Of a stretch of DNA of 64,000 nt, positions 1-7,388 are shown one piece after another. The stretch is taken from positions 1-64,000 of the forward strand of contig NZ_JAELXS010000007.1 in NCBI RefSeq assembly GCF_016427505.1. The letters run 5' to 3'. This stretch comes from Sphingomonas mollis. Lineage in GTDB: Bacteria > Pseudomonadota > Alphaproteobacteria > Sphingomonadales > Sphingomonadaceae. The stretch's first letter is position 1. Each line of letters starts with the position of its first letter. The notes below the pieces were generated by a model. It made no database searches. It had not been told where the DNA came from and worked only from the letters and a program-made list of their open reading frames with translations. Made by a program: the position numbers and the translations under genes.

Positions 1-2
1 TC

Positions 3-476
3 CGCAAACCGGCGTGGTTCGCATACAAGTATCTGCACCTCCTGCGCGGCCGCGAGATCGCGACCGGCGACGATCAGACCCTCGCCGCCAGCGAAGGTGG
101 TCGCACCGGCGTCCTGCTATGGAACTGGCAGCAACCACGACAGGACATCAGCAACCGCCCGTTCTTCACGCGCGTTCTGCCGGCGCAGCAGGCGATACCG
201 CGCGCGATCGGTTTCGCCGGACTGAAGCCCGGTCGCTACCGGCTGACGATACGGCGTACCGGATACCATGCCAATGATTCGCACACCCGCTATCTGGAGA
301 TGGGTTCGCCCGCCACCCTGTCGCCTGCGCAACTGGCCGAACTGCAATCACTGACGCGCGACTTGCCGGAAACCGATCGCTCGGTCACGATCGGACGCGA
401 TGGTCGCTACCTCGCCACCGTGCCGATGCGCAGCAACGACGTGGTGCTGGCGCTGCTGGAACCGGCGGTGAAATAG
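3..476 (+). CDS. C-terminal part of a GH39-like beta-xylosidase (runs in from the left edge)
   Basis: An open frame enters from the window edge and ends at TAG 474-476, giving 158 visible residues. The segment starting KPAWFAYKYLHLL, followed by a beta-sandwich-like tail that discusses LLWNWQQP and ends in LALLEPAVK, resembles the C-terminal end of GH39 xylosidases. The catalytic barrel lies outside the window, so activity cannot be checked. The gene converges on the GH42 gene with a 14-base gap and is probably the outer member of the same glycan locus. Family assignment is from recognition of the tail only. Confidence 0.6.
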   Translation, partial: RKPAWFAYKYLHLLRGREIATGDDQTLAASEGGRTGVLLWNWQQPRQDISNRPFFTRVLPAQQAIPRAIGFAGLKPGRYRLTIRRTGYHANDSHTRYLEMGSPATLSPAQLAELQSLTRDLPETDRSVTIGRDGRYLATVPMRSNDVVLALLEPAVK

Positions 477-490
477 CCCGTCAGATCACA

Positions 491-2569
491 TCACCGGCCC
501 TGTACGATCGCCACGCCCCAAGGCGCGAGGTCGATGGCTTCACCCGCGGCGAGCTTTCGGCCCGACAGCAATTCCGTGCCGCCGGTCGCATCGATCACCG
601 GTCGTGCCGTGGCCGAATAATTGAGCACATAGCGCAAGGATCGACCGTCGCGCGCCGTACCCCGACGGACGATCAACGGCCAGTGTTCGGCCGGCACCTC
701 GACACCGGCGCGGCGGACTTCGTCGGCCAGCAGTTTCTCCGCCATCGCGTCGGTCGGCATGAAGCCGACATAGCTGACCTCGCCCTTGCCCCAGCCGTTG
801 CGCGTCATCGCCGCCGTGGCCGGCCATGACGGGTGTTTGTAGCGGGCGACCACGGTGGCGGTGGTCGGGGTCAGCATCTCCATCCACCAGCGCGGGCGGT
901 TCTCGGCGTCACCAACCTTGAACGGATCGTCGGCCAGCGACACGTCGTTGGGAATGGTGAACAACTGATACTTCACGCCCGCCGCCTCGGCGATCGCGCC
1001 CGGCTGGCTGGCATAGCGGACCTTGACGTTCTCGTCGGAGAAACCGCTCTTGAAGCTGTAGAGCAGGTGGCCGCCGCGTTTGGCATAATCGTTCAGCGTC
1101 GCGATCTCGGCATCGCTGGCGGCGTAGAGCGCGGGGACGATGACGAGCTTGTATTTATCCAGCGGCACCGGCGCATCGACGCTGACGAAATCGACCTCGA
1201 TATTCTGGCGATACAGCGCGTCGTAAAAGCCGCGGACGACATTGCTGTAGCTGATTTGCCGGCCATCGGCATTGATCCTGAACGCGTCGAACGCGGTCAG
1301 CGCATTGTTGCTGACATAGATGGCGACCTTGTTGTCCTTCTTCAGGTCGACCAGTTTCGATCCCAGCCGTTTCAGGTCGGCCCCGATCGTCTTCGCCTCG
1401 TCATAGACGGGGTTGGGCTGGTAATCCTGCGTCAGCAGTCCGCGCCAATAGGTTTCGATCGCATTGGCGGTCGATGCCCAGTGCCAATAGGACACCATGT
1501 TCGCGCCGGAGGCGAGGTGGCTGAACGCCTGCAATCGCAACTGTCCCGGAAACGGGGTCCATTGCGGAAAGCCCTGCGCCTCCGTCTCGATCACGAAGTA
1601 ATTTTCGCCCGGACGGATCGAGCGCGCGAGGTCGCCGAAGAACGCGATCTCGGTGCCGGTCAGCTTTTCCTGACTGGGATGGTAGATATCGACGCCGGTG
1701 ATATCGACCGCCTTGGCCGATCGCCAATGATTTGCCCTGCCTTGCAGGCCGGACGAAAAACCGCCGTCGAAGTCGTAATCGAAATTATGGGTGATGAACT
1801 GGCCGGGCCGGGAATGGCCGCGGACCAGCTGCGATTGCCAGACGAGGAAATCGGTGACCAGCGTGCGCTGGAACTCGGCGAACGCGCTTGTGACGCTGGC
1901 GTTGATCGAATGGGTGGTGGTCGGGAAATCGTCCCAGTCGTTGATGCGGTTGGACCAGTAATTCAGGCCCCATGCCGCGTTCAGCGCGTCCAGACTCGGC
2001 CATTTGCGCTGCATCCCGGCCTTGAACGCGGCCTGGATGCGCGGGGTATCGAGCGGGAAGGTGCGCGTCTCGTTATCGATCTGATAACCGATGACGGCGG
2101 GGTGGTCCTTCACATGGTCGATCAAGGCCACGATCACGCGCTCGCACGCGGCACGGTAATCCGGGTCGGTGATGTCCATGTTCTGGCGGGTGCCATATTG
2201 CCCCGGCCGCTGGAGCACGTCGGGATGCTGCCGCGCGAGCCAGGTCGGCACGGCATAGGTCGGCGTGCCGACGATCACCTTGATGCCCTGCCGGTGCATC
2301 GCCGCCAGCATCCGGTCGACATGAGTGAAGTCGAACACGCCCGGCTGCCGCTCCAGCGTCCCCCAGGTCGATTCGGCGATGCGGACCACATTGATCCCCG
2401 CCGCCCTCATCATCCGCGCATCTTCGTCGACGCGGTCGACGGGCGTGTATTCGTCGTAATAGGCGACGCCGTACAGGATGGTCCCGGGCCGCTCGATCGA
2501 CGCCGGGGCGGCATCGGCCGGCATAGCGATGGCAAGCATCATCCCGCACAGCAGCGCTTTCGTGACCAT
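491..2569 (-). CDS. GH42-type beta-galactosidase, exported
   Basis: The 692-residue protein begins with a signal peptide (about 1-20, ending ADAAPA). A (beta/alpha)8 barrel follows, starting near YGVAYYDEYTP. The GH42 acid/base motif GYQIDNE places the general acid at E167, and the nucleophile is probably E328 or E330 in VIETEAQG. A glutamine-amidotransferase-like trimerisation domain (about 400-610) and a small C-terminal beta domain complete the usual GH42 layout. Family members release terminal beta-linked galactose, less often other sugars. A strong ribosome site (GGGGGAGG) precedes the ATG. It lies downstream of the LacI gene on the same strand, with a 132-base gap that could hold its own promoter. 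Export suggests action on oligosaccharides in the periplasm. Confidence 0.85.
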   Translation of the reverse strand: MVTKALLCGMMLAIAMPADAAPASIERPGTILYGVAYYDEYTPVDRVDEDARMMRAAGINVVRIAESTWGTLERQPGVFDFTHVDRMLAAMHRQGIKVIVGTPTYAVPTWLARQHPDVLQRPGQYGTRQNMDITDPDYRAACERVIVALIDHVKDHPAVIGYQIDNETRTFPLDTPRIQAAFKAGMQRKWPSLDALNAAWGLNYWSNRINDWDDFPTTTHSINASVTSAFAEFQRTLVTDFLVWQSQLVRGHSRPGQFITHNFDYDFDGGFSSGLQGRANHWRSAKAVDITGVDIYHPSQEKLTGTEIAFFGDLARSIRPGENYFVIETEAQGFPQWTPFPGQLRLQAFSHLASGANMVSYWHWASTANAIETYWRGLLTQDYQPNPVYDEAKTIGADLKRLGSKLVDLKKDNKVAIYVSNNALTAFDAFRINADGRQISYSNVVRGFYDALYRQNIEVDFVSVDAPVPLDKYKLVIVPALYAASDAEIATLNDYAKRGGHLLYSFKSGFSDENVKVRYASQPGAIAEAAGVKYQLFTIPNDVSLADDPFKVGDAENRPRWWMEMLTPTTATVVARYKHPSWPATAAMTRNGWGKGEVSYVGFMPTDAMAEKLLADEVRRAGVEVPAEHWPLIVRRGTARDGRSLRYVLNYSATARPVIDATGGTELLSGRKLAAGEAIDLAPWGVAIVQGR

Positions 2570-2701
2570 CGTCGCCTCCCCCGTGTACTATTTATTTTGC
2601 CGTCGGCTTTGCACGCTGTCGGGAAAGTGACAAGTTCTTCGGATCAGCAGGGCGGTTTTCAGCCTGGGGTGCGCTGCCTGATTATAGCCGCGACGATCGT
2701 T

Positions 2702-3733
2702 TCAGACCGGTGGCCGGATGTGGTGACTGTCGCCGAGACGCAGTGTCATCGGCCAGCGTTGCTGCAGCAGCGGAACGTCATGACCGTCGCGCGACGCCAC
2801 GGCCGCCCCGATCCCCTGCGCCAACGCCAGCCCCAGGTCTTCCAACGCCAACGTGAAGCAGGTCAGGTCCGGTGACAGCGCCCGGCATGTCGGACTGTCG
2901 CGCAACCCGATCAAGGCGATGTCGCGTCCGGGTTCCAGCCCAAGACCACGCAACGCCCGATACGCCCCCACCGGTGCCGTCTCGCCCATCAGCAACAGCG
3001 CGCTGGGCCGATCGTCCAGCGCCATCAATTGCCGCGCCGTCGCCTCGCCATCGCTTTCATCGGTATCGCCGTTGTGGACCAGTGCCGGATCGAACGTGAT
3101 GCCGGCATCGTCCAGCGCCGTTCGGTAGCTGTCGACGATGATATGGCTGTTGTTGATCGTGGCGGGCGGCGCGACCAGTCCGATCCGGCGATGACCGGCC
3201 GCCGCGAACAGCGCCACGGCATCGGCGACCACGCTTTCGAAATCGAGATCGATCCAGGCGAAGGGCCGCGCGGTCGCGGAACGACCGAGGGCGACGAACG
3301 GAATCCTCCGGTCGAGCAGGAAGTCGATGCGGCTATCCTCATACCGGGTCGCGGACAGCAGCCAGGCATCGACGGTGCCGCGCGCGACATGGCGACGCAG
3401 GAAGGTGAGGCCATCCTCTCCCGTGCGTGCGAGCAGCACGACCAGATCGAGACCGTGTTCGGCCAGTCCGGTCTGCACCCCTTCCAGCAGCGCCATGAAG
3501 AACGGATCGCCATGAACGGCACTGTCATGTTCCAGCGTCAGCATGAAACCGATGGTGCCAGTCCGTCCGCTGCGCAGCGTTCGGCCCGACTGGTTGGGCG
3601 TGTAGCCGAGCCGCGTCGCGGCTTCGAGCACGCGCTGGCGGGTGGCCGCGCTCACGTCCTTGCGGTCGTTCAGCGCGCGCGAGACCGTGCCGATCGACAG
3701 GCCGAGCTGGCGGGCAAGGTCGCGGATATCCAT
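2702..3733 (-). CDS. LacI-family transcriptional regulator
   Basis: The 343-residue protein starts with a classical LacI helix-turn-helix (MDIRDLARQLGLSIGTVSRA, residues 1-20) and hinge helix, then a periplasmic-binding-like sugar-sensing domain (about 60-340). The frame stays open further upstream, but the HTH begins at this ATG. It is divergent from the GH31 operon across 121 bases that contain a near-perfect LacI-type palindrome at 3804-3819, so it most likely represses that operon and perhaps itself until an oligosaccharide or sugar binds. The effector cannot be read from the sequence; the neighbouring enzymes point to a galactose- or xylose-containing inducer. Confidence 0.9.
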   Translation of the reverse strand: MDIRDLARQLGLSIGTVSRALNDRKDVSAATRQRVLEAATRLGYTPNQSGRTLRSGRTGTIGFMLTLEHDSAVHGDPFFMALLEGVQTGLAEHGLDLVVLLARTGEDGLTFLRRHVARGTVDAWLLSATRYEDSRIDFLLDRRIPFVALGRSATARPFAWIDLDFESVVADAVALFAAAGHRRIGLVAPPATINNSHIIVDSYRTALDDAGITFDPALVHNGDTDESDGEATARQLMALDDRPSALLLMGETAPVGAYRALRGLGLEPGRDIALIGLRDSPTCRALSPDLTCFTLALEDLGLALAQGIGAAVASRDGHDVPLLQQRWPMTLRLGDSHHIRPPV

Positions 3734-3803
3734 GCCGCCGTGATCGCGGCGCGGCTCCGTCGGCGCAAGTGGATTGACAGCGGCCCTACTCCACGCGACA
3801 ACA

Positions 3804-3819
3804 CCGGAAACGTTTACGG
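3804..3819. promoter_or_regulatory. LacI-family operator before the GH31 operon
   Basis: CCGGAAACGTTTACGG is a 16-base palindrome centred on the AACGTT core with a single mismatched pair. This is the usual form of LacI/GalR-family sites. It lies between the divergent lacI-type gene and the GH31 operon, 36 bases before the preferred GH31 start, where a repressor could block transcription. Confidence 0.75.
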
Positions 3820-3854
3820 AACGGCGCGAACCGTATCCGAAGGAGAGGATCGCA

Positions 3855-5909
3855 TTGGATACGCTTGCCCTGGAATCGCATTCGATCGGCTGGTCGTACA
3901 ATGGCGACTGGCTGAGGATCGAGGCGCACGGACCGCATGGCCTGCGTCTGCGGGCCTCCGATCGTCCGGCGCGGGCGGCGTCGCCGGGGGCGTTGCTCGA
4001 CGTGGCGACACCCGATCCGGTCGTCCGGCGCGACGGCAACGTCGCCCGGATCGAACACGGCAATATCGCCGCTGAAGTCGACCTGCAGGGGCGGGTGCGC
4101 TTTCTCGATCGGAACCGCCGCGTGCTGCTGGAGGAGAAGTGGCGCCAGCGCGATACGGTGGCGAAATTCTGGACGGTCGGCACGGATGCGACGGGCACGA
4201 TCAGCGCGCTCGGCATCGCGGGACGCGAGTTCAGGCCGCTGCACGGCGACGTATCGCAGATCACCGTACGGTTCGAGGCGAAGCCGGGCGAGAAGCTGTT
4301 CGGCATGGGCCAGTATCAACAGCCCAATCTCGATCTGGCCGGCTGCATCCTTGAACTGGCGCAGCGCAATTCGCAGGCGAGCGTGCCGTTCGTCGTATCG
4401 AGCGACGGCTATGGTTTCCTCTGGAACAACCCCGCGGTCGGCGATGTGTGCTTCGCCGCCAACGGCGCGTGCTGGATCGCGCACGCCGCCCGGGAGATCG
4501 ATTACTGGGTCACCGCCGCCGACACGCCGGCCGCGATCGTCCGCAATTATGCCGCGGTCACCGGCACCGTGCCGAAGATGCCCGACTTCGCGCTGGGCCT
4601 GTGGCAGAGCAAGTTGCGTTATCGCACGCAGGACGAACTGCTGGCGGTGGCGCGCGAGTATCGCCGGCGCGGCATTCCGCTGGCGGTGATCGTCGCCGAT
4701 TTTTTCCACTGGCCGGTGCAGGGCGACTGGCGCTTCGATCCGCGCGAATGGCCCGATCCGGCGGCGATGACCGCCGAGCTGAAGGCGATGGGCACCGAAT
4801 TGCTGGTGTCGGTGTGGCCGACGGTCGATCCGCGGTCCGAGAATTATCCGGCAATGGCCGAAAAAGGCTATCTGGTGCGAACGCGCCGGGGAATCGACAT
4901 CCAACAGGATTTCCTCGGCAACACGCGCTTCATCGATCCGACCCATCCCGGCGCGCGGGCATTCCTGTGGGAGCGGTTGAAGCGCAACTATCGCGATCTG
5001 GGCGTCCGGCTGTTCTGGCTGGACGAGGCGGAGCCGGAATATTCCGCCTATGATTTCGACAATTATCGCTATCATGCCGGCGGCGTGCTGGAGGTCGGCA
5101 ACGCCTATCCCTTCCACTTAGCGCAAGCCGTTCACGACGGTCTGCGTGCCGAGGGCGAAACCGAGATCGTCAGTCTGGTGCGTTGCGCCTGGGCGGGAAG
5201 CCAGCGTCAGGGTGCGCTGGTCTGGTCGGGCGACATCCACAGTTCGTTCGCGGCGATGCGCAACCAGCTGAGCGCCGGCCTGAATATGGGCATGGCGGGC
5301 ATTCCGTGGTGGACCACCGATATCGGCGGCTTCCACGGCGGCCATGTCGACGATCCCACGTTCCGAGAATTGATGGTGCGCTGGTTCCAATGGGCGGTCT
5401 TCACCCCCGTGCTGCGCATGCACGGCCACCGCGACCCGATCACCCCGCCAGCCGAGCCGTTTCGTGACGGCGTCGCGCAATGCGATACCGGCGCGGGCAA
5501 CGAACTGTGGAGTTTCGGCGAGCCAGTGTTCGATATCCTGCGTCGCTACGCTGCGCTGCGCGAACGGCTGCGGCCCTATGTCGCGTCGCTGATGGTGAAG
5601 GCGCACGAGCATGGCGATCCGCTGATGCGGCCGATGTTCTTCGACTTCCCTGACGACGCGCGCTGCTGGGCGCTCGACGACCAGTACATGTTCGGCCCCG
5701 ACCTGCTGGTCGCGCCGATCGTGGCGGCGGGGGTGACGGAGCGCGACGTGTATCTGCCTGACGGCGACTGGGTAAATGCATGGAGCGGTGATGCGGTCGC
5801 CGGCGGGCGGGTGGTCCGTTGCGCCGCACCGCTCGCACGCATCCCGGTCTTCGTCCGCGCCGGTGCCGCCGTGGCATCGGCCTTCGCGCAAGACGCCGGG
5901 ACGAGCTGA
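3855..5909 (+). CDS. GH31 glycosidase (alpha-xylosidase/alpha-glucosidase type)
   Basis: A GH31 enzyme of about 684 residues. It has an N-terminal galactose-mutarotase-like beta domain, a barrel with nucleophile motif LFWLDEAEPE (D390 from this start) and acid/base motif WSGDIHSSF (D460), the family motif PWWTTDIGGF, and a C-terminal beta domain. I chose TTG at 3855: AGGAGAGG lies 6 bases upstream, and the alternative ATG at 3774 would put the LacI operator inside the gene. No signal peptide is visible, so it probably acts in the cytoplasm on imported oligosaccharide. It is first in a four-gene operon (gaps 49, 38 and 41 bases). Removal of alpha-xylose is a reasonable guess; alpha-glucosidase or alpha-galactosidase activity is not excluded. 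Confidence 0.8.
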   Translation: MDTLALESHSIGWSYNGDWLRIEAHGPHGLRLRASDRPARAASPGALLDVATPDPVVRRDGNVARIEHGNIAAEVDLQGRVRFLDRNRRVLLEEKWRQRDTVAKFWTVGTDATGTISALGIAGREFRPLHGDVSQITVRFEAKPGEKLFGMGQYQQPNLDLAGCILELAQRNSQASVPFVVSSDGYGFLWNNPAVGDVCFAANGACWIAHAAREIDYWVTAADTPAAIVRNYAAVTGTVPKMPDFALGLWQSKLRYRTQDELLAVAREYRRRGIPLAVIVADFFHWPVQGDWRFDPREWPDPAAMTAELKAMGTELLVSVWPTVDPRSENYPAMAEKGYLVRTRRGIDIQQDFLGNTRFIDPTHPGARAFLWERLKRNYRDLGVRLFWLDEAEPEYSAYDFDNYRYHAGGVLEVGNAYPFHLAQAVHDGLRAEGETEIVSLVRCAWAGSQRQGALVWSGDIHSSFAAMRNQLSAGLNMGMAGIPWWTTDIGGFHGGHVDDPTFRELMVRWFQWAVFTPVLRMHGHRDPITPPAEPFRDGVAQCDTGAGNELWSFGEPVFDILRRYAALRERLRPYVASLMVKAHEHGDPLMRPMFFDFPDDARCWALDDQYMFGPDLLVAPIVAAGVTERDVYLPDGDWVNAWSGDAVAGGRVVRCAAPLARIPVFVRAGAAVASAFAQDAGTS

Positions 5910-5958
5910 TCCGACAGCACGCGCATAGCGGTATCGACGGGCAGGAGAGGAGACGCTG

Positions 5959-7350
5959 ATGGTGACGATCGCGCAACAGGGGGACGCCGGTACGGTGGAG
6001 CTAGGCCCCGTCGCGCCCGCGGACCGCGTGCCGTTCTTCGAGAAGGTCTGCTACGGCTTCGGTGACGCGGGCGGCACGATCATCACCGGGCTGATCGCCA
6101 ATTTCCTGACCTTTTATTACACCGACGTGTTCGGACTGGCGCCGGGCATCGTCGGTGTCATCTTCCTGTCGCTACGCATCTTCGACGCGATTTCCGATCC
6201 GTTGATCGGGATGATGGCCGACCGCACCCACACCCGCTGGGGCCGGTTCCGGCCGTATCTGTTGTGGACCGCGATCCCGGTCGGGCTCAGTTGCTTCCTG
6301 ACCTTCCAATCGCCTGACCTCGGCTATGACGGCAAGGTGGCCTATGCCGCCGCGACCTACTTCCTGCTGGCGCTGTCCTATTCACTGAACAACGTGCCCT
6401 ATTGCGCGCTCATCACCCGCATGACCGACAGCGCGCGTGAGGGTGTGGCGTGCCAGTCGGTGCGGTTCGCGATGGTCGCGATCGCGTCGTTCGGGGTGTC
6501 GGTCGGCCTGCCGATCATGGTGCGGCAACTAGGCGGCGCCGACGTGGCGCTCGGTTATCGCAACGGCGTCGCGATCCTCAGTCTGGCCGCGGTGGCAATG
6601 TTCCTGATCTGCTTCGCGTTCGTGCGCGAGCGGGCGGTGCCGTCCGATGCGGTCGAGCTACCGTTGCGCGTGGCAATCTCCAACACGCTGAAGAACGATC
6701 AGCTACGCCTGACGTTCGTGATGACGCTGCTGCTGATCGGCATCTTCAATACCAAGGGCGGCGCCGCACTGTATTTCATCACCTACGTCCTGAACGGCGG
6801 CACGACCTATCAGGCGCTGTTCTTCGGTATCGCGACCACCGGCGGTTTCATCGGCTCGATCGTCGTCCAGCTGTTCACGCGGCGCTATGACGTGAAGACC
6901 GTCTATGTTTGGGTCAATCTGGTGCTGGTCGCGGGGCATTTCGCCGCCTTTTTCGTGCCGGGCGACTATCCGACCCTATGGCTGGTGCTGGTCGGCCTGT
7001 GCTGCATCGTACTGGGCTGCACGCTGCCGCTGCACTTCACGCTGATCCAGCTCGCCGACCAATATGGCGAGTGGAGGCTCGGCACGCGATCGTCGGGGAT
7101 GAGCTTCGCGTTCAACCAGTTCTTCGTCAAACTGGCCTGGGCCGTGGCCGGGGTACTCATCAGCGGCGTGCTCGTCGCGGTGTCGTATCAGGCGGGCGCC
7201 GGCAACCAGACACCGCTTTCGCTCACCGGCATCATCCTGTTGTCGACGGTCATCCCCGGCCTGATGCACCTCGCGCTCGCGTTGACCGCCAGCCGCCTGA
7301 TCCTGAACCGCGCGACGATCGACCGCATGACGGCCGGGCGCAGGGCATGA
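5959..7350 (+). CDS. GPH-family sugar:cation symporter (MFS)
   Basis: The 463-residue inner-membrane protein has about 12 hydrophobic helices and the glycoside-pentoside-hexuronide (MelB/XynB-like) signature. Examples are FEKVCYGFGDAGG near the N-terminus and FDAISDPLIGMMADRTHTRW in the helix 2-3 loop. GPH carriers import glycosides or small oligosaccharides with Na+ or H+. It is second in the GH31 operon, with a strong AGGAGAGGAG ribosome site, and probably moves the periplasmic oligosaccharide to the cytoplasmic GH31 enzyme. Its TGA overlaps a possible ATG (7347) of the next gene. Confidence 0.88.
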   Translation: MVTIAQQGDAGTVELGPVAPADRVPFFEKVCYGFGDAGGTIITGLIANFLTFYYTDVFGLAPGIVGVIFLSLRIFDAISDPLIGMMADRTHTRWGRFRPYLLWTAIPVGLSCFLTFQSPDLGYDGKVAYAAATYFLLALSYSLNNVPYCALITRMTDSAREGVACQSVRFAMVAIASFGVSVGLPIMVRQLGGADVALGYRNGVAILSLAAVAMFLICFAFVRERAVPSDAVELPLRVAISNTLKNDQLRLTFVMTLLLIGIFNTKGGAALYFITYVLNGGTTYQALFFGIATTGGFIGSIVVQLFTRRYDVKTVYVWVNLVLVAGHFAAFFVPGDYPTLWLVLVGLCCIVLGCTLPLHFTLIQLADQYGEWRLGTRSSGMSFAFNQFFVKLAWAVAGVLISGVLVAVSYQAGAGNQTPLSLTGIILLSTVIPGLMHLALALTASRLILNRATIDRMTAGRRA

Positions 7351-7388
7351 ACCGTCATCACATCCCCAACGAGGCCGAGCTACATCCC

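Noticed and set aside
833..2875. Long plus-strand open frame of about 680 codons opposite the GH42 gene
   Set aside because: It is the GC-driven antisense shadow of the GH42 gene, rich in Arg/Asp/Val/Gly and without recognisable domains or a ribosome site.
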